Below, piece after piece: positions 27,844 through 37,632 of a DNA stretch of 64,000 nucleotides. The notes beneath the pieces were generated by a model. It saw nothing but the letters and a program-made list of their open reading frames with translations, had not been told where the DNA came from and did not search any database. Every line of letters begins with the position of its first letter. The stretch's first letter is position 1. A program made the translations under genes and the position numbers. The stretch comes from Nostoc sp. CHAB 5824 (GTDB lineage Bacteria; Cyanobacteriota; Cyanobacteriia; Cyanobacteriales; Nostocaceae), in NCBI RefSeq assembly GCF_020829665.1, contig NZ_JAIVFT010000001.1:310001-374000 (forward strand), in the 5' to 3' direction.

Positions 27844-29724
27844 CTAAGTTCCCAACATCTGCAAGTTATGCAAGGTGGCATAAAGCCCTCCTTGTTCCAA
27901 TAGTTGATCGTGACTTCCCTGTTCGATTAGTTCCCCGCGCTTCAGAACAAAAATCCGGTCTACATTGCGAATCGTAGACAGACGGTGAGCGATAATAATG
28001 GCGGTACGTCTGAGCAAAAGCTGGTTTAATGCCTCTTGAACTAGAGCTTCTGTGCCAACATCTAAACTAGCGGTAGCTTCATCTAGTACCAAAATTTGGG
28101 GACTGCGAATGGCAGCCCGCGCAAAGGCTAATAGTTGCTTTTGACCACTAGAAATATTTGTGCCCCGTTCTCGAAGTTGAGTATCATAACCTTGGGGTAA
28201 TTCTTCTATAAACTGGGCAATGTTGGTTTGCTCTGCTGCTTGTTGAATCTGTTCAACGGTATAGCCATCTCCTAAAGAAATGTTGCTTTTAACATCGCCA
28301 GCAAACAAAAAGCCTTCTTGTAAAATTACTGCCATATAGCGCCGCAGTTCTGCCTGTGGTACTTCTCGAATATCGACGCCATCTATGAGAATGCGTCCTT
28401 GGGTGGGTTCGTAGAGGCGGCACAAGAGACGGATAATTGAAGTCTTACCCGCACCTGTGGGGCCGACTAATGCTACTTTTTCACCAGGATGAATGGTGAA
28501 ATCTAAGTCTTTAATTACGTAATCATCATTTTTATAAGCAAACCAGACATGATCAAAACGGATTTCTCCCAGTTCAGGCGGGGAAATCAGGTCTGGGGAT
28601 TCTAGATTTGCAACTATCTCGTCTATATAGCCAAATTTCGCATCAAATATTGAGAAGCGCACATTGGCGCGATCGCGGATTTCTATCGGTTCATCTAATA
28701 TATCGCCTACGCGTTCAATGGCAGTAAAACCAGCTTGAATTACTGTAAATTTTTCCGCGAAATCCCTTAAAGGATCGAATAATTGCTGGGCATATAAGAT
28801 AAATGCAGATAAAGTTCCAAAAGCCAAACTTTTTCCTAACAGTAACCAACCACCCATGCACAAAACAACTGCGATCGCAATCAAACCAATCCATTCCAAG
28901 GTTGCTGAAATAAATGAATCATAAAAGATCGTTTGATCCATTTGCTGAGTGTAACGACTGTTCGTAGCCCGAAACAACTCGGCATTAAATTTCTCCCGGC
29001 GGAACAACTGCACTACGTTAATGCCAAGCACATTTTCTTGTAGTTGTGAGTTCAGGATAGAAAGTTCTTCTCGCCCTTTGTAATTGGCTTTGCGGTACTG
29101 TTGCTGAATGTAAACAATTAACCAGCTAACTGGTAACAACATCAATAGCAACAAGCAAGTGAGTTGCCATTGGATAGAAAACATAAAACCCAAAAGCACC
29201 AGCATGGAAAACAAATTGGACACAATGCCAATTGCCCCAGTAGAAAAGACATCGCCTAACACTTCCACATCGCTGGTGATTCTGGTGATTAATTTACCTA
29301 CGGGTGTGCGGTCAAAAAAGCGTACTGCTAAAGATGTCACATGCTGGAATAAGTCTTGGCGAATTGCTGCGGTAATTTGTTGCCCTAGCTTCTGTACTAT
29401 ATAACCTTGGAAGCCGGTCAAAGTCAGTCGGATTGCGATCGCAACTAACAATAATCCCTCCAGGATATTTAGTCCTTCCGACAAGGGGCGATTCCTGAGA
29501 AATTCGTAAGTGTTTGGTTCATTGCGAATTAGGGAAATAGCTTGGCCAATCAACAGCGGTTGTACGGCATTAGCTAGGGCAAGTGGTACGAGTAAGCACA
29601 TTGACAGCGCCAACAGCTTTCCGCTACGACGGGCATAAGGCACTAAACGCAAAAACAACCGCCAGTCATTTTCACTGCGACGATGTTGCGTATAAGATTT
29701 TTTGAGAGATTGATAGATGCTCAT
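27844..29724 (-). CDS. ABC exporter (membrane + ATPase half-transporter)
   Basis: 626 residues in the MsbA/BmrA layout: six membrane helices in residues ~35-330 and an ATPase domain from ~385. Motifs: Walker A GPTGAGKTS near 420, signature NISSGQKQLLAFARAAI near 525, and Walker B ILVLDEATASLD near 543, followed by the IIAHRLSTIRN switch. It works as a homo- or heterodimer in the cytoplasmic membrane, exporting lipid or hydrophobic compounds; the substrate is unknown. A long insertion (~340-385) between the halves carries RANVRFSIFDAKFGYIDEIV. No transporter partner is adjacent. Confidence 0.92.
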   Translation of the reverse strand: MSIYQSLKKSYTQHRRSENDWRLFLRLVPYARRSGKLLALSMCLLVPLALANAVQPLLIGQAISLIRNEPNTYEFLRNRPLSEGLNILEGLLLVAIAIRLTLTGFQGYIVQKLGQQITAAIRQDLFQHVTSLAVRFFDRTPVGKLITRITSDVEVLGDVFSTGAIGIVSNLFSMLVLLGFMFSIQWQLTCLLLLMLLPVSWLIVYIQQQYRKANYKGREELSILNSQLQENVLGINVVQLFRREKFNAELFRATNSRYTQQMDQTIFYDSFISATLEWIGLIAIAVVLCMGGWLLLGKSLAFGTLSAFILYAQQLFDPLRDFAEKFTVIQAGFTAIERVGDILDEPIEIRDRANVRFSIFDAKFGYIDEIVANLESPDLISPPELGEIRFDHVWFAYKNDDYVIKDLDFTIHPGEKVALVGPTGAGKTSIIRLLCRLYEPTQGRILIDGVDIREVPQAELRRYMAVILQEGFLFAGDVKSNISLGDGYTVEQIQQAAEQTNIAQFIEELPQGYDTQLRERGTNISSGQKQLLAFARAAIRSPQILVLDEATASLDVGTEALVQEALNQLLLRRTAIIIAHRLSTIRNVDRIFVLKRGELIEQGSHDQLLEQGGLYATLHNLQMLGT

Positions 29725-29799
29725 AGTAAGAGCATTATATTAATGTTTCTAAAAAAATACGCATGTTTAAAGTAGCGTTTGTCTTGTTACTCTGATACC

Positions 29800-30024
29800 A
29801 TGCCTCAGATAGAAACCGTAAGACTGTTACTAAGACTTTATACTTCTCAAGACCTGGATGAACTTGCTCCCATTTTGAGCAACCCAGCAGTTATGAGGTA
29901 TTCACCCAGAAGGCCTATACCTAAAGATCAGGTAAAAGAAGTAACGCAGGGAACATTACAATTTTTTATTACACACTGGCAACAGCACTGCAAATTTGAA
30001 TTGGGGCCATTATGCCTGAGATAG
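29800..30024 (+). pseudogene. truncated GNAT acetyltransferase (N-terminal part)
   Basis: From ATG 29800, 74 residues begin MPQIETVRLLLRLYTSQDLD and align with the start of the next gene (MPEIETARLRLRHFFINDFD). The similarity runs to HWQQH and then breaks into an unrelated tail with a stop at 30022. The acetyl-CoA-binding half is missing. It overlaps the start of the intact gene by 13 bp. This is a partial tandem duplicate that lost its 3' end, probably by recombination with its neighbour. Confidence 0.7.
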
Positions 30025-30545
30025 AAACTGCGCGATTGCGACTAAGGCACTTCTTTATAAACGACTTCGATCATCTATTTCGCCTCTACAGCGATGCAGA
30101 AATCATGAGGTATCTGTCGCCAAGAACAAGGGAACAAACCCAGGCAAGTTTAAGCAAACATATCCAACAGTGGCAACAACACAACTTTGGGATGTGGGCA
30201 GTAATACACAAAGAAACTGGTACGATGATTGGCCGTTGTGGACTTGGGTTTCTGGAAAATACAAAAGAAGTTGAGCTGGGCTATGTGTTTGACAAGTCCT
30301 ATTGGAACATGGGACTGGCAACTGAAGCATCTCTTGCAACTTTAAAGTTTGGATTTTGGCAAGTGAAGCTAGATCGGATAGTAGCGATAGCTCATCCAGA
30401 AAACATTGCTTCAATGCGTGTGATTCAAAAGGTCGGGATGAAGTACGAAAAGAATGCTAGCTATTACGGTCATGATGTAGTGTACTACGCTGTCTCAGAC
30501 ACACAATGGCAGCCCGATGATTCCCTTTACATTTTGCAATATTAA
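30012..30545 (+). CDS. GNAT family N-acetyltransferase (RimJ/RimL-like)
   Basis: 177 residues. N-terminal strand ETARLRLRHFFINDFDHLF, central GMWAVIHKETGTMIGRCGLGFLE, and the acetyl-CoA motif ELGYVFDKSYWNMGLATEAS, ending with MRVIQKVGMKYEKNASYYGHD. This is the usual Acetyltransf_3 fold. It transfers an acetyl group from acetyl-CoA to an amine; the acceptor (N-terminus of a protein, or a small molecule) is unknown. It is preceded by its own truncated duplicate. Confidence 0.85.
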   Translation: MPEIETARLRLRHFFINDFDHLFRLYSDAEIMRYLSPRTREQTQASLSKHIQQWQQHNFGMWAVIHKETGTMIGRCGLGFLENTKEVELGYVFDKSYWNMGLATEASLATLKFGFWQVKLDRIVAIAHPENIASMRVIQKVGMKYEKNASYYGHDVVYYAVSDTQWQPDDSLYILQY

Positions 30546-30861
30546 AACTATCAGATCCCACAGCCCACAAAATCATGGGCGAACCAACTGCTAAATATAA
30601 AAACCACTGATGCAAACTCAATGGAGCTGTAAATAATACATACTTTAAATCTTTTGTAGGGGCGTATAACTGTGCGCTCCTACTAGGTCACTTGTATTAA
30701 TTACTGCATAAATACCTATGTAAGTATGAAACAGTACCATATTTTTTTCTTTAAGTCTTATATCTAAAGGTAGAAGATTAAGGTTAAAATTTGGGAAACC
30801 TAAGAGAGGTTCATTCCTAAAAGATGTCCTGCCATTTATCGCAGAATGCAACTGAGGCCAG

Positions 30862-31884
30862 ATGACGCAACCTTTAAATCAAGTCAAAGAGTGGGAACAA
30901 CGTCGTGACGAAGCAAGCCGCTACTACCAGCGGGGGAAATTCCAAGAGTCTCTCGATCTTGCAACTAAGAATTTACACCTGGCTAGATCAATTCCAGACC
31001 GAGCCAGAGAAGGTTATACATTAAACGACCTTGGTTTAGCTCACCTCAGTTGCTGGCAACCTCAAAGCGCATTAGAGCGCTTTCATCAGGCGCTTTCGGT
31101 TGCTGTTGAAATTGGCAACGTGCCAGCACAAGCAACTGCACTTAGCAATCTGGGTTCTACCTACAGCCGTCTTGGACGCTTTTCGCAAGCATTAGAATAT
31201 TTTGACCAAGCACTACCAATCTTTAGGCGATCGCAAGATACTCAAAGTGAAGTTTCTACTCTTAATGATGTAGCACTAATTTATACCCGCTTAGGAGAAC
31301 CGAAACGGGCACTGTTGCTACAACACCAAATTTTGAGGATGCGACGATTGTTAGGTGACTTTTCTGGTGAAGCAACAACCCTAAATGGTATTGGGTTTGC
31401 TTACAACGTGTTAGGTAAGTTTGAGGAAGCTCTAGAATTTTTTCAAGCAGCACTTCCAATTCAACGAGCTGTCAAGAATTTGGTTGGTGAAGCAACCACT
31501 TTGAATAATATTGCCTCAATCTATCATGATTTAGGAAAACCGAAACAAGCGCTATTGCTTTACTATCAAGTTCTTTTGACACGTCGAGCAATCAGCGATC
31601 GCTCCGGTGAGGCAACAACGCTTCACAACATTGGTTATACCTATAGCACTCTGGCAGAGCATCGGCAAGCAATGAAGTTTTATAAGCAAGGCATTGCAAT
31701 TTATCAACAACTTGGCGATGGACTGGGAGAAATTTCAACTTTGCTGAATATGGGAAGCCTTTACGCCACAACAAAACGCAAAAAAATGGCGCGATCGTGC
31801 TATCAAAACGCCCAAGGGTTAGCAGAGCAAATTGAACATCAGCCACTTTTGGAAAAAGTACAGCAGTTTATAGATTCTCTGTAA
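30862..31884 (+). CDS. TPR repeat protein
   Basis: 340 residues made of about seven tetratricopeptide repeats (for example ATTLNGIGFAYNVLGKFEEA and ATTLNNIASIYHDLGKPKQA) after a short N-terminal helix. There is no CHAT, kinase or membrane segment, so it is probably a soluble scaffold. The ATG follows GAGG. A hairpin terminator lies 20 bases after the stop. Its upstream gap (30546-30861) shows nothing recognisable. Confidence 0.85.
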   Translation: MTQPLNQVKEWEQRRDEASRYYQRGKFQESLDLATKNLHLARSIPDRAREGYTLNDLGLAHLSCWQPQSALERFHQALSVAVEIGNVPAQATALSNLGSTYSRLGRFSQALEYFDQALPIFRRSQDTQSEVSTLNDVALIYTRLGEPKRALLLQHQILRMRRLLGDFSGEATTLNGIGFAYNVLGKFEEALEFFQAALPIQRAVKNLVGEATTLNNIASIYHDLGKPKQALLLYYQVLLTRRAISDRSGEATTLHNIGYTYSTLAEHRQAMKFYKQGIAIYQQLGDGLGEISTLLNMGSLYATTKRKKMARSCYQNAQGLAEQIEHQPLLEKVQQFIDSL

Positions 31885-31904
31885 GTTGATGCAGCAGACT
31901 CAGA

Positions 31905-31942
31905 TTCCTGACTTCTTTAAGGGGAAGTCAGGAATTTTGTTG
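31905..31942 (+). terminator. hairpin terminator after the TPR gene
   Basis: TTCCTGACTTC pairs with GAAGTCAGGAA across an 8-base loop, followed by TTTTGTTGTT. The rest of the gap to the next gene (31943-32385) holds no recognised gene or riboswitch. Confidence 0.75.
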
Positions 31943-32385
31943 TTCGAGTTGAAGCTCAAAAAGTTCACAACTTGGCATAACTCTAAGTAAGCTGTTTCCC
32001 AAATAAGCCGCGCCGAATTTTATTTGGTAGTAAAGCTCATACTTAAGAATGCTACGCCTTTAAGTGCAAATCTGGTCTGCGAAATCCCAATTTTTAGATT
32101 AAAGTCATTTTTTTTCTGAAACAAGTGTCTGAGCAGGTGTGACCGTTCACCTTGATGGCGACGATTCGGCTGTGATCGGCAGCCTTTGTTAAAAGTTTTG
32201 TACTAAGGAGCCAAATGTGTGAAACCGTACAGACTCCTAAGTTGGAGTGTGTAATAGTATTGAGTTAGCTATTAAGCTGTCAGTTAAAAAATTTTCCTCT
32301 TTTGATAGCTTTGCTTTTAGGGCTGAAGGCTACAAAAGTTGCAACTTGTAGGCACAACAGTTTAGAACTACATGAAAAATAGCTG

Positions 32386-33435
32386 ATGCCAATAATGAAA
32401 GCTACTCACCAAGGAAAGCAATCTTTAGTTCTTATTGTTGATAGTAAAGAATTTAACCGTCAACAACTGCGACTTTTGGTAGAACAATCAGGGTATCGAG
32501 TGGTGGAAGCAAAAGATGGCACGGAGGCAATGAATGTTTTTCACCAATTGCACCCCGATTTAGTACTTCTTGACGCCATTATGCCAGATATGGATGGGTT
32601 TGAGTGTTGCTCTGTGTTACAGAGTATTGAAGAAAACAAGCACACTCCAGTTTTAATGATTACAGAACTTGAGGATACTGAGTTAATTGAGCGAGTATTT
32701 CAAGTAGGCGCAATGGACTATGTTAGCAAACCGATTAACTGGCAAGTTTTGCGTCAACGGGTAAGACGCTTGATTGAGCAATCGCAGCTACATCAAGAAC
32801 TCCTTGCCGCTAATGAAGAATTGCAGCGATTAGTTACGTTAGTTACTATCGATTCCTTAACTCAAGTAGCTAACCGCCGACGGTTTCAAGAATATATAGA
32901 CCAGGAGTGGCGGCGCATGGCACGCGAACAACAGCCTCTGTCTCTCATCCTCCTTGATGTAGATTTCTTCAAATCCTACAACGATACCTATGGTCATCAG
33001 GCAGGCGATCGCGCTCTTATAGAAATTTCTCAAGTCATCAAAAATATTGTTCAACGCCCTGCTGATTTAGTCGCCCGTTATGGTGGGGAAGAATTTGCTG
33101 TGATTTTGCCTGACACAGGCGCACTTGGCGCTACGAAAATTGCCGAGAGAATTTGCTATGCGGTGCGGAGATTGGCAATAACTCATAGTCATTCACAAGT
33201 TACTTCTCATATAACCTTCAGTGCTGGGTTGTCCACAGTAATTCCTGAGCCGGGTTCTAACTTTGAAGAAATAATTACGGCAGCGGATAAAGCATTGTAT
33301 CAGGCAAAAGCAGCAGGACGCGATTGCTTTAAGCACAATAACCTAGTAGTTGGCTCGACCTGGAACTATAAATGGCGTAAAAGTAGCGAAGAAATAACTA
33401 GATGTAAGCCTATGTGTAGCGGTCTGCAATATTAA
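32386..33435 (+). CDS. response regulator / diguanylate cyclase (REC-GGDEF)
   Basis: 349 residues. A receiver domain (~12-125) has the phospho-acceptor Asp63 (LLDAIMPDMDG), the lysine of DYVSKPI and the Thr of MITEL, but its acidic pair is VDS (Asp19, Ser20) instead of the usual DD. The second aspartate, a magnesium ligand in CheY-like domains, is therefore missing. The GGDEF domain (~165-330) has DSLTQVANRRRF, DVDFFKSYNDTYGHQAGD and an intact active-site GGEEF at 233-237, so it should make c-di-GMP. Phosphorylation control may be weakened. A second ATG three codons in is an alternative start. No partner kinase is nearby. Confidence 0.9.
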   Translation: MPIMKATHQGKQSLVLIVDSKEFNRQQLRLLVEQSGYRVVEAKDGTEAMNVFHQLHPDLVLLDAIMPDMDGFECCSVLQSIEENKHTPVLMITELEDTELIERVFQVGAMDYVSKPINWQVLRQRVRRLIEQSQLHQELLAANEELQRLVTLVTIDSLTQVANRRRFQEYIDQEWRRMAREQQPLSLILLDVDFFKSYNDTYGHQAGDRALIEISQVIKNIVQRPADLVARYGGEEFAVILPDTGALGATKIAERICYAVRRLAITHSHSQVTSHITFSAGLSTVIPEPGSNFEEIITAADKALYQAKAAGRDCFKHNNLVVGSTWNYKWRKSSEEITRCKPMCSGLQY

Positions 33436-33584
33436 TCGGTCAAGGAAGAGGAAAGGGGGCAGGGGGAGAACAGTTCATTGCAGACAAAATTTGTATCTTT
33501 CGTTACCGCCAACCATATATTGCTCAACAGGTTACGATCAATTAAGAAGTAATAATTTTTTACGGCACCGCCAGGAGTCTCTAA

Positions 33585-33803
33585 ATGTTCATTAATGAGT
33601 TGTCACCTATATTCAAAGAATTTATCCAGCATCCAGCCTCATTTGTGGGTGGGTTTTTCTCTGGTATGCTTCGGCTAAATCTTGCAGACGATCCTGTAAA
33701 AAGCTGGCTGGATCAACAGATCCGCTCCAATAGTTACACCAGCATTACAACAGACGCACATAATGGCAAAGCAAGTGGGCCTCAACAGATTTCGATTGAC
33801 TAA
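33585..33803 (+). CDS. small conserved cyanobacterial protein
   Basis: 72 residues with FIQHPASFVGGFFSGMLRLN and DPVKSWLDQQ. I recognise this stretch as typical of small cyanobacterial hypothetical proteins with a PASFVGGF turn and an amphipathic helix. AGGAG precedes the ATG. The C-terminal part is polar and probably disordered. Function unknown. Confidence 0.65.
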   Translation: MFINELSPIFKEFIQHPASFVGGFFSGMLRLNLADDPVKSWLDQQIRSNSYTSITTDAHNGKASGPQQISID

Positions 33804-33873
33804 ATTTTTGGGTAATCGCAAATCAGGTTAATTCTTTTGGTTACATCCTCCCACATTGTTGCAGTTCAGATGA

Positions 33874-33958
33874 GATCCCCCCACCTGCGGCGACCCCCTT
33901 TTTAAGGGGGCAAATATCAGAAAAAGCCCCCCAATTTCTCGGGGGGTTGGGGGGAATC
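33874..33958. repeat. GATCCCCC-ended inverted-repeat element
   Basis: Starts GATCCCCCCACC and ends GGTTGGGGGGAATC, imperfect terminal inverted repeats, with an internal CCCCC/GGGGG hairpin. Related to the element at 63876-63996. The G-rich hairpins could also stop transcription. Confidence 0.6.
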
Positions 33959-34079
33959 TCCGAGAGAGAAACATGTTAACCAAAACGTATTCAAAGTGTG
34001 GAAATTTATCACAAAGGAACTTTCCATGTCTTCCACATTAAGAGATACTAAAGCCAAGTAGCTAGATAGGCAAGGAAAT

Positions 34080-35249
34080 ATGGAATCCCTAACCTCTCGT
34101 ATGCAGGTGGTACAGTCGCCGATTATTCCTGTGGTTGGGGAACTGATTAAAAATTCTCCTGGAACAATCTCTCTAGGACAGGGTGTTGTTCATTACAATC
34201 CACCAGCGGAAGCAATAGAATTTTTACCCAAATTCTTAGCCGAACCCGCTAATAATTTATACAAATCAGTTGAAGGAATTCCCCCGTTGCTGACAGCACT
34301 AGCAGAAAAATTGCAAACCTTCAACGGCATTGAAATCAATGGGGAAAACTGCATCGTCGTCACAGCCGGGAGCAATATGGGATTTATGAATGCCATTCTT
34401 GCAATAACTAACCCAGGCGATGAAATTATTCTAAATACGCCTTACTATTTCAACCACGAAATGGCGATCGCAATGGCTGGTTGTCGTGCAGTGTTAGTGG
34501 CGACGGATGAAAATTACCAACTGCGAAAAGAGGCGATCGCGCAAGCAATTACTCCCAAAACGCGGGCTGTGGTGACAATTTCACCAAATAACCCGACTGG
34601 AGTGGTTTATTCAGAAGCGGCATTGCGCCAAGTAAATCAAATTTGTGGCACTCGCGGCATATACCACATCAGCGATGAAGCCTATGAATACTTTACTTAT
34701 AACGGGGTAAAACACATTTCTCCTGCTGCATTTGATAATAGTAGCGAGTACACCATTTCTCTCTTTAGCCTTTCCAAAGCATATGGTTTTGCCAGTTGGC
34801 GCATTGGCTATATGGTGATTCCCAAACACTTATTTGTCGCCATCAAAAAAGTCCAGGATACGATTTTGATTTGTCCGCCAGTAATTTCCCAATATGCGGC
34901 TTTAGGGGCATTGCAAGCAAAAGAGGAGTATTTGGAGAGTAATATAGAAGCGATCGCTCAAGTGCGGCAAGTAGTATTAGACTCTCTTAATCGCCTACAA
35001 GGTTTATATAGCATTATACCCCCCAATGGGGCTTTCTATTTTTTCCTGAAAGTTAATACTCAGATGGATGCTTTTGAGTTAGTTAAAAGGCTAATCCAGG
35101 AACATAAAGTAGCAGTCATTCCAGGTACAACCTTTGGTATGGATGACGGATGCTACCTACGCGTTGGCTATGGGGCGCTGCAAAAAGAGACAGCAAAAGA
35201 AGGTATAGAAAGATTAGTGCAGGGTTTGGAAACTATAGTTAAAAGTTAG
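34080..35249 (+). CDS. PLP-dependent aminotransferase, class I/II
   Basis: 389 residues of fold type I. The cofactor lysine is Lys233 in LFSLSKAYGFASWRIGY. NNPTGVVYSEAAL (Asn binding PLP), an ISDEAYEYF aspartate and a C-terminal LRVGYGAL arginine are present. It resembles aspartate or aromatic aminotransferase-like enzymes (MESLTSRMQVVQSPIIPVV...). The exact amino donor cannot be read from sequence. AAGGA precedes the ATG closely. The YjbQ gene follows 86 bp later on the same strand. Confidence 0.88.
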   Translation: MESLTSRMQVVQSPIIPVVGELIKNSPGTISLGQGVVHYNPPAEAIEFLPKFLAEPANNLYKSVEGIPPLLTALAEKLQTFNGIEINGENCIVVTAGSNMGFMNAILAITNPGDEIILNTPYYFNHEMAIAMAGCRAVLVATDENYQLRKEAIAQAITPKTRAVVTISPNNPTGVVYSEAALRQVNQICGTRGIYHISDEAYEYFTYNGVKHISPAAFDNSSEYTISLFSLSKAYGFASWRIGYMVIPKHLFVAIKKVQDTILICPPVISQYAALGALQAKEEYLESNIEAIAQVRQVVLDSLNRLQGLYSIIPPNGAFYFFLKVNTQMDAFELVKRLIQEHKVAVIPGTTFGMDDGCYLRVGYGALQKETAKEGIERLVQGLETIVKS

Positions 35250-35335
35250 AAGCCATTCAATTCCTGCCTCCTTCAAGAAGGCGTTAAACTATGTTGGCGT
35301 ACCTCCTTTGCAATCCCAAATATAAAATTGAACAG

Positions 35336-35773
35336 ATGCCAATTATTAATAAGCTAATTGAAATTGAAACTAGTCCAAAAGTTAATATTCATAATATAAC
35401 ACCACAAATTAAAGATTTTATTGCTTCAACATTAATTAAAAATGGACACGTTTTAGTATTTTCTCGACACACAACAACAGCTTTAGCTATCAACGAAAAT
35501 GAAGTCAGATTGTTAGAAGATGTAAAAGTGTTCTTGCAAAAATTAGCACCGGAATCAGACAGCTATTTGCATAATGACTTGCATTTAAGAGATGTCCCGG
35601 AAGATGAACCGATTAATGCTCACTCTCATTTAATGGCAATGATGTTGACCACTAGTGAGATAATTCCCATTGTGGATGGTAAATTAGCTTTGGGAACCTG
35701 GCAATCTGTGTTGTTTTTTGAGTTGGATGGGCCGCGCAAAAGAACTGTATTTGTCCAAATTTATGGCGAATAA
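35336..35773 (+). CDS. YjbQ family (secondary thiamine-phosphate synthase-like)
   Basis: From ATG 35336 the product is 145 residues, normal for the UPF0047/YjbQ family. Signature segments are HTTTALAINENE, an HNDLHLRDVPEDEPINAHSH run (quoted in part: DVPEDEPINAHSHL) and LGTWQSVLFFELDGPRKRTV. A TTG/ATG upstream start at 35291 would add an unneeded lead. Some members show weak thiamine-phosphate synthase activity; the physiological role is unclear. Confidence 0.85.
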   Translation: MPIINKLIEIETSPKVNIHNITPQIKDFIASTLIKNGHVLVFSRHTTTALAINENEVRLLEDVKVFLQKLAPESDSYLHNDLHLRDVPEDEPINAHSHLMAMMLTTSEIIPIVDGKLALGTWQSVLFFELDGPRKRTVFVQIYGE

Positions 35774-35863
35774 TGCAACTTCACACCTGCTATTTCTCCC
35801 CAGGTTGCTTCACTTCGTAACGCGCAAGGGACGCCCAAGCTGGGGTATCTCGTATAAGAAAAG

Positions 35864-36916
35864 ATGAAAAATAACGATAACTTTGTATTACGTAATACCT
35901 GGTACTATGCTCTGCCTAGTAATCAGATCAAGCCAGGTATGATGATCAGCCGCGTTTTTTTGGGAGAACCAGTGCTGCTAGTCCGCAGCCAGGATGGTAA
36001 AGTCTCTGCAATGACGGACATTTGTCCGCATCGTGGTGTGCCCTTGAGTTGTGGTAGATTCAATGGGCAGGAAGTTGAATGCTGTTACCACGGTTGGCGC
36101 TTTAACTCCGGTGGGCGCTGTACTGCAATACCTTCTCTTGTGGAGGAGCAGCAAATGGATTTGAGTCGTTTTGACGTACAGTCCTATGCAATCCGGGAAG
36201 CCCAAGGAAATATCTGGATATATATGGCTGATCCCGATAATCCTCAACCTGCTTCTGAGATAGAAATTCCGGTAATTCCAGGGTTTGGGGAGCGAGCGCA
36301 CCAGTTCGTAGAGGTGGTAAAATTCCCTTGTTTTATAGATCATGCAGTAGTAGGTCTGATGGATCCTGCTCATTCACCTTATGTTCATCGCGCTTGGTGG
36401 TGGCGAAGTGAACAACTGCACGAGGAAGTTAAGCAATTTGACGCTTCGCCTTATGGCTTCACAATGCGACGACACCGATTACCAGCTAATGGGGGACGAT
36501 TGTACTGGCTGATTGGCGGTGGCGTACCGGAAACGGAGATTTCTTTTCGTTTACCTGGAGTGAGAATAGAAGAAACCACCATTGGCAACCATCGAGTCGT
36601 TAATTTAACGGCAGTTACACCCATTTCAGATACAGAAACAGAGGTAACTTTTGCTCTTTACTGGACACTTCCTTGGGTGGGATTTTTCAAGCCACTGCTA
36701 CATGTGCTGGCGCGGACTTTCATTGGTCAAGACCGAACGGTAGTGGAAAAGCAGCAGATTGGTCTGAAATATAATCCTGTACTGCGACTGATTAAGGATT
36801 CAGATATGCAAGCACAGTGGTACTACCAGTTGAAGCGTGAGTATGCTCGGTCTGTCGCTGAAAAACGAGAATTTGTGAACCCTGTCAAGGGTCAAATACT
36901 CCGCTGGCGTGCCTAA
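35864..36916 (+). CDS. Rieske non-haem iron oxygenase
   Basis: 350 residues. The Rieske [2Fe-2S] site is Cys54-x-His56...Cys73-x2-His76 (CPHRGVPLSCG...CCYHGWRF). The catalytic mononuclear iron site is in LMDPAHSPYVHR (His170, His175, with a later Asp). The family includes pheophorbide a oxygenase, chlorophyllide a oxygenase and vanillate demethylase-like enzymes. Here the substrate is unknown. The C-terminal third has hydrophobic segments (ALYWTLPWVGFFKPLLHVLA) that may touch a membrane. It faces an SDR and a hydrolase gene tail to tail. No ferredoxin gene is adjacent. Confidence 0.87.
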   Translation: MKNNDNFVLRNTWYYALPSNQIKPGMMISRVFLGEPVLLVRSQDGKVSAMTDICPHRGVPLSCGRFNGQEVECCYHGWRFNSGGRCTAIPSLVEEQQMDLSRFDVQSYAIREAQGNIWIYMADPDNPQPASEIEIPVIPGFGERAHQFVEVVKFPCFIDHAVVGLMDPAHSPYVHRAWWWRSEQLHEEVKQFDASPYGFTMRRHRLPANGGRLYWLIGGGVPETEISFRLPGVRIEETTIGNHRVVNLTAVTPISDTETEVTFALYWTLPWVGFFKPLLHVLARTFIGQDRTVVEKQQIGLKYNPVLRLIKDSDMQAQWYYQLKREYARSVAEKREFVNPVKGQILRWRA

Positions 36917-36943
36917 AATAATTCGTAATTCGTAATTAGTTAA

Positions 36944-37621
36944 TTACTCCAAGTCAAATTCTGCAAATTCTCTTTGTCCAAACAGCATATTTCGGTCTAC
37001 AGCTGAGAAGATTTTATTATTAGTGCGGTCGCTATTTAAACAGCGACCAACTAACTGCGCGACATCTGCACGATTGATGCTACCAATAATGTGCGGATCT
37101 TCAGTCAAAACACCATTACCCGTTGCTGGTTCTGACTTTAGTCCACCAGGACGGATGATTGTATAGGTGAGTCCACTGGCAATTAAGTGTTGTTCAGCTT
37201 TGTCTTTCTCAGCTAAAACTTTTCCCAGTACCTCTAAAACTTGCGGTGACGCAGCAACAACACTATTGCCAGCACCAATAGAAGATACAAGAATAAACTT
37301 TTGCACCCCAGCTTTAACTGCTGCATCGATCAGATTTTTATTACCAGGGTAATCCGGCCTTTCTACATCTGATGGTAAACCGCCAATTGTACTGATAACG
37401 GTGTGAATAGGTTCATCTGTTAGCATTGCGCGTTCTACATCGCCAACATTCAAGGCATCTCCCAGAACTACCTCGATACCAATTTTTTCTAGTTCAGTAG
37501 CAACTGCTGCTGTTCTCAGGAGTGCTTTTACTTGTAGCTGTTGCACCCTCAAGTATTGGGCAATTTCTCGACCAACACCGCGACTTGCCCCAGCCAGAAA
37601 AATATAAGATGCAGTTGTCAT
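36944..37621 (-). CDS. atypical SDR / NmrA-like NAD(P)-binding protein
   Basis: 225 residues with an N-terminal Rossmann turn (FLAGASRGVGREIAQYL), GDALNVGDVERAM and VISTIGGLPSD segments, and an active-site-like FILVSSIGAG...TYTIIRPGGL. It lacks a clear YxxxK pair, as in atypical SDRs that act as reductases, epimerases or sensors. Its gene follows the alpha/beta-hydrolase gene by 11 bp, so the two form one transcript. It is convergent with the Rieske gene. Confidence 0.82.
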   Translation of the reverse strand: MTTASYIFLAGASRGVGREIAQYLRVQQLQVKALLRTAAVATELEKIGIEVVLGDALNVGDVERAMLTDEPIHTVISTIGGLPSDVERPDYPGNKNLIDAAVKAGVQKFILVSSIGAGNSVVAASPQVLEVLGKVLAEKDKAEQHLIASGLTYTIIRPGGLKSEPATGNGVLTEDPHIIGSINRADVAQLVGRCLNSDRTNNKIFSAVDRNMLFGQREFAEFDLE

Positions 37622-37632
37622 AATAAATTTAA

